A stretch of 64,000 nucleotides of DNA, from NCBI RefSeq assembly GCF_006171285.1, contig NZ_CP040889.1:992001-1056000 (forward strand), given 5' to 3'. Under the pieces are notes generated by a model. It was not told where the DNA came from. It worked only from the letters and a program-made list of their open reading frames with translations, and did no database searches. A program made the translations under genes and the position numbers. This DNA is from Leclercia adecarboxylata (GTDB lineage Bacteria > Pseudomonadota > Gammaproteobacteria > Enterobacterales > Enterobacteriaceae). Below are positions 32,614-44,052 of this stretch, piece after piece (position 1 is the first letter of the stretch; the number at the start of each line of letters is the position of its first letter).

Positions 32614-34937
32614 TCCCCCTCATGAGGAAGCAACGGCGCGAGCTCAAAGAGCATAAGCGCGTTGCTTTCCAGCGATTCCGCTATCTGCCAGCCTTCATGA
32701 AGCCGTTCATCATGCATTGACAGCATTGGACGCGCTTTATGCTCAACCCAGCGCCACATCTCTTCGTCCGGCCCCCTTTCACTGCGCACGCCTTCAATTA
32801 AGGGGTACAGCGCGCCGTTGTGCTGATCAAACAGGTGGCACTTAATCCGCCATCTGCCGCTTAATCCCTTCAACTGGACATGGTACTGCTGGCGAAAACG
32901 CTGAATAAAAGCCTCTTCGCTGGAGAGCAGCGGGTTAAATACCACCGTATTGCACAGTAACAGCTGATATCCGTTGTGGTGGCGCAACAGCAGAAGGTTC
33001 TTTTCGTTTACCAGCATTTCACCGCGCAGGCGTCGCCACAGCCAGAGCACCCAGTAGATGGGGCGAGGCAGGCCGTGGTTGTACTGCAGGGCAAGGCTCG
33101 ACGTATCGATGGTGTTGTTGGCCCGCGCTTCGCCCTGTAAGCCTGAATTAAGCCAGAACCCCGCCAGCCAGACCTGCTCCGAAAGCCCGAGCAGGTTTTG
33201 CATCAGCAGTGCCCCGCGGAAAAACCCGCCGTTGGTCGTCCGGGTATTCCCGGTGAGGGTGTTCCACGACAGCAGCCATAGCGGAAGAGAGATCTTGCGC
33301 TGGCGAAGCGAGGTCAGGATCTGCCGGATCTTCTGTACCGGATAATTTTCTGAGGAGGAGAGATGGGCCGGATCCAGCTGCGCCAGATCGAGAAGCTCGT
33401 TGGCATCGGCCGGACAGGCCAAAAAATCGGCCTGCGTAAGAAGAGTGGAGTTCAGCAGCGCCTCGTCATTTTGCGCACCATGGCCGGGGGAAAAGCGGTG
33501 CCAGATGCCGAACGTCGCCTGCGGCAGATACTCGCGAAGCGTCGCCCGCTGGGCCTGCCAGACCTGTGACCGCGTCTCCTCGCTCGCCTGCGTCGACCAG
33601 TGCATCACAAACTGCCAGCTGCCGGTGATATCGGGTGAAAAGTGATTAACCGACTGCTGTAAAAAGCGTGCAAGCAAATCAGTGCGGGTGGTCAGGCCGG
33701 TATGCAGCAGCACCGCCCACTGTTTTTGCCCAAGCCAGGTGAAGACCTGATGAAGGTTGTACCAGCAGGCATACCCCGCCATCTGCGGATCGTCCCAGCC
33801 GCTGGCAAACAGGCGGCTGCTGAGAAAGGGTTCCGCGATATCGATCCCGTAAACGGGCATCGCCTCCCCGAGCTTTTCCAGCTCCCGACGCACGTCCTCA
33901 CGCAACAGATCGTCCAGCTCACGCACCGTCACCACCATTCGGGTATGGCGCAGCGGCGCGGAAGGTTTGAGAAGGGGCAGATCGAGTACTCTCTCCTGCA
34001 CCGGATGAGGGGTTAATGACGACGGCTCCCGGCCGCGCGTTTCGGGTTGATTCAGCAGGCTGAAAAGCCTGTCCACCGCCACCGGGTAGAGCTGCTCCCC
34101 GTTGCTCTGGCGTAAACGGGGCGTACCGGGGTGAGAACGTCGTTGTTTACGAAACTCTCCCGGGGCCATCTGGTAATGACGCCGGAACAGATCGCTCATC
34201 ATGCGCGTACTGGCGAATCCCTGCTCCAGCGCAATCTGGTGCAGCGGTCGACTGGTCAGGCGAAGCGCATCGGCGGCCTTTTCCAGCCGCAGGGTCGTAA
34301 TGTACTGCATAAAACTGACGCCCATCTCTTTACGAAAAAGACGGGAGAGCCAGGCTTCCGAGACAAATTCACTTTCGGCGATTTCTGCCAGGGTAATGCG
34401 TCGGGTGTAGCTGGCGTTGATGCGTTCCACCACCCGGGCGATACGTTTGCTTAAGCCCGGATGGTTTTCCCGCAGGATCAGGCGGGCGGGCTGCTGGAAC
34501 CGGCTGGTCAACAGCAGCAGGATCTCGCTCAGCCAGCGGATTGCTTCCAGCCGGTAGCGATGCTGCTCGTTGATGAGGGTGCTTGCCAGCAGCTGGCGCA
34601 GGAGATGGCGTAGCTCATCACACTGGGGCCAGCCGCCCCCGGCGTCGGACGGAATGGCGTAATCGTGGGCGAAAAAGTCGCGGCAAAGCTGCTGGATCCA
34701 GCGTCCGGAAAGCACAACGCACATCGTCGTATTCCCGCTCTCGCTGGTGAGCTGCCAGCGTTGATTAGGGTTGACGATGGTCAGGCTATCCGCCTCCAGA
34801 GTCACCTGCCGCTGGTCGGTTTTCAGTTCCGCGCTGCCTTCCAGCAGCCACAGCAGGGTCAGTGCATCGTCCTCCTCCTGATGAAACTGACGAATGTCCT
34901 GCACCTTCACCGAAAATTCGCTACCCCGTTGCTCCAT
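32598..34937 (-). CDS. AraC-family regulator fused to a GH39-like domain
   Basis: 779 residues. Residues 1-130 look like a cupin sensor, about 163-267 are a double helix-turn-helix AraC domain ([20 protein letters not shown] and [20 protein letters not shown]), and about 330-770 resemble the glycoside-hydrolase-39-type C-terminal region found in some AraC proteins. No canonical Asn-Glu catalytic pair was found, so that domain is more likely a ligand sensor than an enzyme. The start MEQRGSEF has GGGAGGGG 4 bases before it. Divergent from the amidohydrolase/MFS pair 171 bases away, which it probably controls. It replaces the ygcN-ygcQ region of E. coli. Confidence 0.8.
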   Translation of the reverse strand: MEQRGSEFSVKVQDIRQFHQEEDDALTLLWLLEGSAELKTDQRQVTLEADSLTIVNPNQRWQLTSESGNTTMCVVLSGRWIQQLCRDFFAHDYAIPSDAGGGWPQCDELRHLLRQLLASTLINEQHRYRLEAIRWLSEILLLLTSRFQQPARLILRENHPGLSKRIARVVERINASYTRRITLAEIAESEFVSEAWLSRLFRKEMGVSFMQYITTLRLEKAADALRLTSRPLHQIALEQGFASTRMMSDLFRRHYQMAPGEFRKQRRSHPGTPRLRQSNGEQLYPVAVDRLFSLLNQPETRGREPSSLTPHPVQERVLDLPLLKPSAPLRHTRMVVTVRELDDLLREDVRRELEKLGEAMPVYGIDIAEPFLSSRLFASGWDDPQMAGYACWYNLHQVFTWLGQKQWAVLLHTGLTTRTDLLARFLQQSVNHFSPDITGSWQFVMHWSTQASEETRSQVWQAQRATLREYLPQATFGIWHRFSPGHGAQNDEALLNSTLLTQADFLACPADANELLDLAQLDPAHLSSSENYPVQKIRQILTSLRQRKISLPLWLLSWNTLTGNTRTTNGGFFRGALLMQNLLGLSEQVWLAGFWLNSGLQGEARANNTIDTSSLALQYNHGLPRPIYWVLWLWRRLRGEMLVNEKNLLLLRHHNGYQLLLCNTVVFNPLLSSEEAFIQRFRQQYHVQLKGLSGRWRIKCHLFDQHNGALYPLIEGVRSERGPDEEMWRWVEHKARPMLSMHDERLHEGWQIAESLESNALMLFELAPLLPHEGDHSPR

Positions 34938-35108
34938 TTGCCCCTCCCGGGAAGACAAATAATGACGCGCTGTTTTTTGTCATAACAGAATTGTATGAAA
35001 AACAATCAGAAATAAAGCGTCGCTTCACAACAAAAAAGTGCATTTTCCGTCGCTGCGATCGGCATAAACTCGAAATTAGCATTGTTTGATAAAAAAAGGA
35101 TAACAAAA

Positions 35109-36278
35109 ATGACACATCCGATTGTTGAAGCACTGCAGCGCAACGAGGCGCAGTTTATTGAGCTGCGCCGCCATTTTCATCAGCACCCCGAAATCGGTTT
35201 CGAGGAGCAACAAACCAGCCAGCGCGTCGCAGAGTTGCTCCAGCAGTGGGGTTACGACGTGCATCGCGGAATGGCGAAAACCGGAGTGGTAGGCACCCTG
35301 AAAGTGGGCAACGGCAGCAAACGCCTGGGCCTGCGCGCCGATATGGATGCGTTACCGATGCAGGAGGACAGCGGCAAAGCCTGGAGCAGCACCGTTGCGG
35401 GCAAATTCCACGGCTGCGGCCATGACGGCCATACCACCACCCTGCTCTATGCCGCCGAATACCTGGCGCGCACCCGCAATTTTAACGGTACGCTGCACCT
35501 GATTTTCCAGCCGGCTGAAGAGCTGCTGTACGGCGGGCGGGTAATGGTCGAAGATGGCCTGTTTGATACCTTCCCCTGCGACCATATTTTCGGTCTGCAT
35601 AATATGCCCGGGCAAAAGCTCGGCAAAATTGGCCTGCGCGATGGCGCCATGATGGCCTCCTCTGACACCCTGCACATTGAAGTTAACGGCGTCGGCGGGC
35701 ACGGTGCCCTGCCGGAACATACCGTCGATGCCACGCTGGTGGCCTGCCACATCACCCTCGCCCTGCAGTCGATTGTGTCGCGCAATATCACCCCGTTTGA
35801 GCCTGCGGTGGTCACCGTCGGCAGTATTCAGGCCGGACATGCGCCCAATATCATCAACGAAAAAGTGCTGATGAAGCTGACCGTGCGCACGCTGAACGAG
35901 AAGGTGCGCCAGACCGTTCTGCAGCGTATCCACGACATCGCGGTTGCGCAGGCAGAAAGCTTCAACGCCACGGCCACAATCCGGCATATCAACGGCAGCC
36001 CGGTACTCACCAATAACCCCGCCGCCAACGAGATGGTGCGTACCGTCGCCCAGGATCTGTTCGGACAGGATGCGGTCGCCACCGTGGGTGCATTTATGGG
36101 CAGCGAAGATTTCGCCTTCATGCTTGAGAAGAACCCCGACGGCTGTTACTTCACCATTGGTGCCGGCGACGAAGCGGATCGCTGCATGGTGCATAACCCG
36201 GGCTATGACTTTAACGACAAGATCCTGCTCACCGGTGCCGCGCTCTGGAGCGCCCTGACCGAACACTATCTGCGTTAA
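35109..36278 (+). CDS. M20 family amidohydrolase (hippurate hydrolase type)
   Basis: 389 residues. The M20D motifs are clear: RRHFHQHPEIGFEEQQTS at the N-terminus, RADMDALPMQE, CGHDGHTTTLL metal ligands, QPAEELLYGG, GVGGHGALPEHTVDA in the dimer domain and MGSEDFAFML near the end. Relatives cleave N-acyl or N-aroyl amino acids, indole-acetyl amino acids or N-acetyl diaminopimelate; the substrate cannot be read. No signal peptide, so it acts in the cytoplasm. AGGA lies 9 bases before the ATG. Followed by an MFS gene after 26 bases, so likely one operon. Confidence 0.88.
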   Translation: MTHPIVEALQRNEAQFIELRRHFHQHPEIGFEEQQTSQRVAELLQQWGYDVHRGMAKTGVVGTLKVGNGSKRLGLRADMDALPMQEDSGKAWSSTVAGKFHGCGHDGHTTTLLYAAEYLARTRNFNGTLHLIFQPAEELLYGGRVMVEDGLFDTFPCDHIFGLHNMPGQKLGKIGLRDGAMMASSDTLHIEVNGVGGHGALPEHTVDATLVACHITLALQSIVSRNITPFEPAVVTVGSIQAGHAPNIINEKVLMKLTVRTLNEKVRQTVLQRIHDIAVAQAESFNATATIRHINGSPVLTNNPAANEMVRTVAQDLFGQDAVATVGAFMGSEDFAFMLEKNPDGCYFTIGAGDEADRCMVHNPGYDFNDKILLTGAALWSALTEHYLR

Positions 36279-36304
36279 TCGCGTATCCCCAGGAGGGCTG
36301 CACA

Positions 36305-37699
36305 ATGAGTACCGTTCCCCTGACAGGCACCCCGGCTTTTGCAGGTAACGATCGACTGCTGGCGGGTATTGTTCTGAGCGTTCTGACATTCTGGTTATTT
36401 GCCCAGTCGGTGATCAACGTGGTGCCGGCCATGAAAAATAGCCTCGACATTTCCCTGGAGACGCTCACGCTGGCGGTCAGCCTCAGCGCGTTATTCAGCG
36501 GCTGCTTTGTCGTTGCCAGCGGCGGCTTTGCCGATAAGTTTGGTCGCGTGCGCCTGACGGTCATCGGCCTGGTGCTGAGTATTGTCGGCAGCGGCCTGCT
36601 GTTTATGGCCCGGGAGCCGGTGCTCTTTCTGCTGGGACGGGCGATCCAGGGGCTGTCGGCGGCCTGCATTATGCCCGCCACCCTGGCGCTGATTAAAACC
36701 TGGTACGAAGGCAAAGCGCGCCAGCGGGCGATCAGTTTCTGGGTAATTGGCTCCTGGGGTGGTAGCGGCCTGAGCTCGTTTGTGGGCGGCGCGATCGCCA
36801 CCAGCCTGGGCTGGCGCTTGATATTTATTTTCTCCATCGTGATGGCTCTGGCGGCTCTGCTGCTCATCCGCGGTACGCCCGAAAGCCGGAGCGCCAGCGC
36901 TGGTCAGCATAAGCTGGATATTGGCGGGCTGGTGAGTTTTGTCTTTATGCTGGTGCTGCTCAACCTGTTTATCAGCAAAGGGCACAGCTGGGGCTGGAGT
37001 AGCGGCCTGTCGCTGGCGGTGCTGGGGGCGGCGATCCTGGCGGCGCTGGGCTTTATCATAACCGGCCTGCGTAAAGGCGATGCGGCGCTGATTGATTTTG
37101 CGCTGTTTAAAAACCGGGCCTACAGCGCGGCGGTGCTCTCCAACTTCATGCTCAACGGCTGTATTGGCACCATGATGATCACCAGCATCTGGCTGCAGCA
37201 AGGTCATCATCTGACGCCTTTGCAAACCGGGATGATGACCCTGGGGTATCTGGTGACCGTGCTCGCCATGATCCGCGTGGGGGAGAAACTGCTGCAACGC
37301 TATGGTGCCCGCCTGCCGATGATGACCGGGCCCGTGCTGACCGCGATCGGCATTACCTTTATCTCCTGCACCTTCTTAAGCAAAGAGATCTATATCGTCA
37401 CCGTCTTTTTGAGCAACGTCCTGTTTGGCCTGGGATTGGGCTGTTACGCCACGCCATCGACTGACACGGCGGTGATGAACGCGCCGGAGAGTAAAGTCGG
37501 CGTGGCGTCCGGGATCTACAAGATGGGGAGTTCGCTGGGTGGAGCAATGGGAATCGCCGTGACGGCTTCGCTGTATGCCCTGCTGCTGCCGCTGGGCATG
37601 GCCAGCGCCGCCCAATACGCGCTGCTGTTTAACAGTGCGATTTGTCTCGGCTCGGCGGTAGTGACCTGGGCGTTGTTACCCAGACTGCGGGCCCCTTAA
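36305..37699 (+). CDS. MFS transporter, DHA2-like (SmvA/QacA class shape)
   Basis: 464 residues with about 14 hydrophobic segments, the motif-A loop GGFADKFGRVRL near residue 78 and the motif-C-like GSWGGSGLSSFVGG. AGGAGG lies before the ATG. Family members are proton antiporters for cationic drugs, but its place after the amidohydrolase suggests uptake of an acyl-amino acid or efflux of its product. Operon with the amidohydrolase; convergent with queE. Confidence 0.8.
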   Translation: MSTVPLTGTPAFAGNDRLLAGIVLSVLTFWLFAQSVINVVPAMKNSLDISLETLTLAVSLSALFSGCFVVASGGFADKFGRVRLTVIGLVLSIVGSGLLFMAREPVLFLLGRAIQGLSAACIMPATLALIKTWYEGKARQRAISFWVIGSWGGSGLSSFVGGAIATSLGWRLIFIFSIVMALAALLLIRGTPESRSASAGQHKLDIGGLVSFVFMLVLLNLFISKGHSWGWSSGLSLAVLGAAILAALGFIITGLRKGDAALIDFALFKNRAYSAAVLSNFMLNGCIGTMMITSIWLQQGHHLTPLQTGMMTLGYLVTVLAMIRVGEKLLQRYGARLPMMTGPVLTAIGITFISCTFLSKEIYIVTVFLSNVLFGLGLGCYATPSTDTAVMNAPESKVGVASGIYKMGSSLGGAMGIAVTASLYALLLPLGMASAAQYALLFNSAICLGSAVVTWALLPRLRAP

Positions 37700-37719
37700 T
37701 CACAGGGGCCGCAGGGCTG

Positions 37720-38391
37720 TCAGGCGATATTCAGATATTTGTGCGTCTGCATCGACAGACGCCAGTTCCGCGCGATACAGGTCTCGATACACAGGCGCGT
37801 GGCATCTTCTTTCTGAGAGATCGGCTGCAGGGCAATCACCCGCTGCTTATCGTCCGTTAAGGTTTCCAGCAGTTCATCCAGCGCTTCGATATCGCGTACG
37901 CGGCCGACCGGGTGTTTAATCTCGTCCGCGCGTTCCAGCGCCTGGGACAGCACGTCATACCCGCCGCGCATATTCACTTTTGGCGATACCGTCACCCAGG
38001 TGGTGTGGGAGCAGCGTACTTCGTGGGTGCCGCTGGTTTCAATCTGGCAGCTAAAGCCGTTGCTTTCCAGCAGCATGGTCAGCGGCATCAGGTCGTGAAT
38101 GCAGGGTTCACCGCCGGTGATCACCACATGGCGCGCCGTCCAGCCCTGACGACCAATGATCGCCAGCAGATCGTCCGGGTTTGCCGAGCCCCATTTGTCG
38201 CTCTCTTTAGTTTTCGCCAGAATGCTGAACAGTGAAACTTCCCGATCGCTGAGCGTTTCCCAGGTATGTTTGGTATCACACCAGGCACAGCCAACCGGGC
38301 ATCCCTGCAGACGAATGAAGATAGCGGGAACGCCGGTGAAGTAACCCTCGCCTTGCAGGGCCTGGAACATCTCGTTAATCGGGTACTGCAT
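37720..38391 (-). CDS. queE: 7-carboxy-7-deazaguanine synthase
   Basis: 223 residues, the E. coli length. The radical-SAM cluster is CX3CX2C in GCPVGCAWCDTKHTW. It contracts carboxytetrahydropterin to carboxydeazaguanine in queuosine synthesis. In E. coli it can also inhibit division when over-produced. Divergent from the crtX-like gene. Confidence 0.97.
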   Translation of the reverse strand: MQYPINEMFQALQGEGYFTGVPAIFIRLQGCPVGCAWCDTKHTWETLSDREVSLFSILAKTKESDKWGSANPDDLLAIIGRQGWTARHVVITGGEPCIHDLMPLTMLLESNGFSCQIETSGTHEVRCSHTTWVTVSPKVNMRGGYDVLSQALERADEIKHPVGRVRDIEALDELLETLTDDKQRVIALQPISQKEDATRLCIETCIARNWRLSMQTHKYLNIA

Positions 38392-38645
38392 AGTTATCTC
38401 TGGTCAGATTTACGGGGGGGCATTATTGCAGATCGCACATAATCAGGCAAAACAACCCCGGCCACGATTTAATTCCTGTCAGTTTAAGGATAGCCAGGCT
38501 AACGGCATTAGGGTGGAAAGCCGTTGTCAGAAGGCAATGTTAAAAACATAAAAACTTACGCTACGCTTTTAAGATATCCCCCACCCGGCTCGCGTCGACG
38601 TTAACCCCCTTGACTGAGTCGCCATCAGAATACTGGACAAGCAGA

Positions 38646-39860
38646 ATGAGCCATTTTGCGGTAATAACGCTACCGTTATACAGCCATATGCAGGCTATGG
38701 AAGCACTGGCGAAACACCTTATCGTGCGCGGTCATCGGGTCACTTTTTTTCAGCAGGAAGAGGCTCGCTCGCTGCTCAGGGAACCGCAGGCGCACTTCAT
38801 CCCGGTGGGTCACCCCACGCCGTCTGGGATGCATGAGCCGGGATTTTTTCGCCTGATATCAGGTATGGCAAGCGTTACCGATATGCTGTGCCGTGAACTG
38901 CCCCATGCCTTCAGACAACACAATATTGACGCCGTGATTGTCGATCAGATGGAGCCAGCAGGAGGGCTGGTCGCACAAGCGCTCAACCTGCCCTTTATCT
39001 CCATCTGCTGCGCCCTGCCGGTAAACCGGGATAGCACCATCCCCTTGCCGGTGATGCCTTTTCGCTATGGCACCAGCGATCGCAGCCGGAAATTATACGC
39101 CTCCAGCGCGGATGTTTATGACTGGCTAATGTCGGGACAGGGGCGGGTCATTGCCCGTCATGCCCGGGCGTTTGGTCTGCCCGCGCGTAACAGGCTGGAT
39201 CAATGCCTGTCGCCATTGGCGCAAATCAGCCAGACCATCCCAGGCTTTGATTTTCCACGCACCTTGCCCGCCTGCTTCCATGCGGTAGGTCCGCTACGCC
39301 ACGATCCGCCAGGGGTCTCTTCCGGCAATAAAAAGCGGTTTGTTTTTGCATCATTAGGCACGCTGCAGGGCTACCGCTATGGACTGTTCCGCAAGATTAC
39401 CCGCGCCTGCCGGGAGGCTGGCGTGCCCTTGCTTATTGCCCACTGTGACGGGCTAAATGCCAGTCAAACCGCCCGGCTGGCGCGTGCGGGGGCGCAAACC
39501 GTAGGATTTACCGATCAGCTGGCGGTATTACGCGATGCCAGCGCCGTCATCACCCATGCAGGGCTGAATACGGTGATGGATGCCATCGCCACCGCCACGC
39601 CGATCCTCGCCGTGCCGCTGGCGTTTGATCAGCCAGGCGTCGCCGCCCGCGTGGTTTTCAGCGGCATTGGCCTTAAGGCCTGCCGTTTTTCGCCGAGCCA
39701 TACGCTCAGCCAGCATCTTCTCGAGCTGCTGGAAAACAAGCAGTACACGCAGCGCATCACCGCCCTCCAGACTCAGCTGATAAATGCCGGAGGGGCAGCA
39801 CGGGCTGCCGAAATTATTGAACACGCGGTACGCACACGTCATAGCGTCCCGACGGCGTGA
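38646..39860 (+). CDS. crtX: Zeaxanthin glucosyltransferase-like protein (CrtX homologue), orphan
   Basis: 404 residues from MSHFAVITLPLYSH, which parallels the start of Pantoea CrtX (MSHFAAIAPPFYSH). Shared stretches include DMLCRELP, VIVDQMEPAGGLVAQALNLP, FASLGTLQGYRYGLF and the donor-site region THAGLNTVMDAI...PLAFDQPGVAAR. CrtX adds glucose from UDP-glucose to zeaxanthin hydroxyls. No crtE, Y, I, B or Z gene is near, which is unusual. A TTG 36 bases upstream could add 12 residues, but the ATG fits the family. The ribosome site is weak. It sits between queE and eno and shares a bidirectional terminator with eno. Confidence 0.85.
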   Translation: MSHFAVITLPLYSHMQAMEALAKHLIVRGHRVTFFQQEEARSLLREPQAHFIPVGHPTPSGMHEPGFFRLISGMASVTDMLCRELPHAFRQHNIDAVIVDQMEPAGGLVAQALNLPFISICCALPVNRDSTIPLPVMPFRYGTSDRSRKLYASSADVYDWLMSGQGRVIARHARAFGLPARNRLDQCLSPLAQISQTIPGFDFPRTLPACFHAVGPLRHDPPGVSSGNKKRFVFASLGTLQGYRYGLFRKITRACREAGVPLLIAHCDGLNASQTARLARAGAQTVGFTDQLAVLRDASAVITHAGLNTVMDAIATATPILAVPLAFDQPGVAARVVFSGIGLKACRFSPSHTLSQHLLELLENKQYTQRITALQTQLINAGGAARAAEIIEHAVRTRHSVPTA

Positions 39861-39866
39861 TGACAT

Positions 39867-39893
39867 AAAAAAACCCGCCGAAGCGGGTTTTTT
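39867..39893. terminator. Bidirectional terminator between crtX-like gene and eno
   Basis: AAAAAACCCGC-CGAA-GCGGGTTTTTT: a perfect stem with A and T runs, usable from both strands. Confidence 0.92.
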
Positions 39894-39917
39894 CTAAAGA
39901 TTAAGGTTCAGTATGAA

Positions 39918-41285
<1,368 letters not shown>

Positions 41286-41295
41286 CTAACTTTTC

Positions 41296-42948
<1,653 letters not shown>

Positions 42949-43157
42949 TTAGGGTGAAACGATGGAATAACCAGGACGGGAAAGTAGTATACCCGAACAC
43001 GGCGAGCGCCACAAACTTTCATTCTCCGTCTCCTGTCTCAGGCTTTGACTCACATTGGGAGTGAGAAAATAGCCCCTTTTGGGTAAATGTTTTTGACGCA
43101 AATCAAGCGCTTGTCATTTAAAAAATCACACAAATTGCGCTTGATCGCAAAAACCCG

Positions 43158-43949
43158 TTAGAGATCAGATTCCTGGCGTTTTACTTCCTGCCACACTTCT
43201 TCCATCGCCTCGAGGTCCACGCCGGTCATTTCCAGGCCGCGGGCAGCGATAATGCGCTCCACTTCCCGGAAGCGACGCTCGAATTTGAGGTTCGCTTTTT
43301 GCAACGCCACTTCGGCTTTTACCCCTAAATGACGCGAAAGATTGACGGTGGCAAACAGCAGATCGCCCATCTCCTCTTCCAGCTTATCCTGATCCACAAC
43401 CGCCTGTTGCGCTTCGTGCATCACCTCGTCGATCTCTTCATGCACTTTGTCGAGCACCGGGCCGAGAGTCGTCCAGTCAAACCCCACCGTCGAGCAGCGT
43501 TTCTGGATCTTGTGCGCGCGCATCAGCGCCGGCAGGCTCAGCGGGATATCATCCAGCGCGGAATGCTGCGACTTTTCCGCCCGCTCCGCGCTTTTGATCT
43601 GCTCCCAGCGGGCCAGCACTTCGTGGCTGTTCTCAGCGGTGGCTTCGCCAAAGATGTGCGGGTGACGGCGCTCCAGCTTGTCGCTGATGGCAGCGCAGAT
43701 ATCGTTGAAATCAAAGCGCCCCTCTTCCTGGGCCATTTGCGCGTAGAACACCACCTGGAACAGCAGGTCCCCCAGTTCGCCGCGCAGATCGTCAAAATCT
43801 TCCCGGGAGATGGCGTCCAGCACCTCATAGGTCTCTTCCAGGGTGTAGGGGGCGATGGTGGCGAAAGTCTGCTCTTTGTCCCACGGGCAGCCGTTTTCCG
43901 GGTCGCGCAGGCGTTGCATAATGCCGAGCAGGCGGTCGATTTGGGTCAT
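43158..43949 (-). CDS. mazG: Nucleoside triphosphate pyrophosphohydrolase
   Basis: 263 residues, with two MazG repeats: the N-terminal one with CPWDKEQTFATIAPYTLEETYEV and EELGDLLFQVVF-type EExxD metal motif, the C-terminal one with KVHEEIDEVMHEA and EEEMGDLLFATVNL. It hydrolyses NTPs to NMP and pyrophosphate and lowers ppGpp. As in E. coli it follows relA, but no mazEF toxin-antitoxin pair lies between; a REP cluster is there instead. Confidence 0.96.
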   Translation of the reverse strand: MTQIDRLLGIMQRLRDPENGCPWDKEQTFATIAPYTLEETYEVLDAISREDFDDLRGELGDLLFQVVFYAQMAQEEGRFDFNDICAAISDKLERRHPHIFGEATAENSHEVLARWEQIKSAERAEKSQHSALDDIPLSLPALMRAHKIQKRCSTVGFDWTTLGPVLDKVHEEIDEVMHEAQQAVVDQDKLEEEMGDLLFATVNLSRHLGVKAEVALQKANLKFERRFREVERIIAARGLEMTGVDLEAMEEVWQEVKRQESDL

Positions 43950-43972
43950 GTCTTATCCTGTTTGAATCGAGG

Positions 43973-44047
43973 TTGCCGGGTAGCGGCTGACGCCTTTCCC
44001 GGCCTACGTAAAAGCGTAGCCCCGGCAAGCAACGCGCCGCCGGGGAG
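43973..44047. repeat. REP cluster (BIME) between relA and mazG
   Basis: GCCGGGTAGCGGCTGACGCC then TTTCCCGGCCTACG, followed by CGTAGCCCCGGC and GCGCCGCCGGGG: two REP-type units head to head. They occupy the place where E. coli carries mazEF. Confidence 0.82.
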
Positions 44048-44052
44048 ATAGA

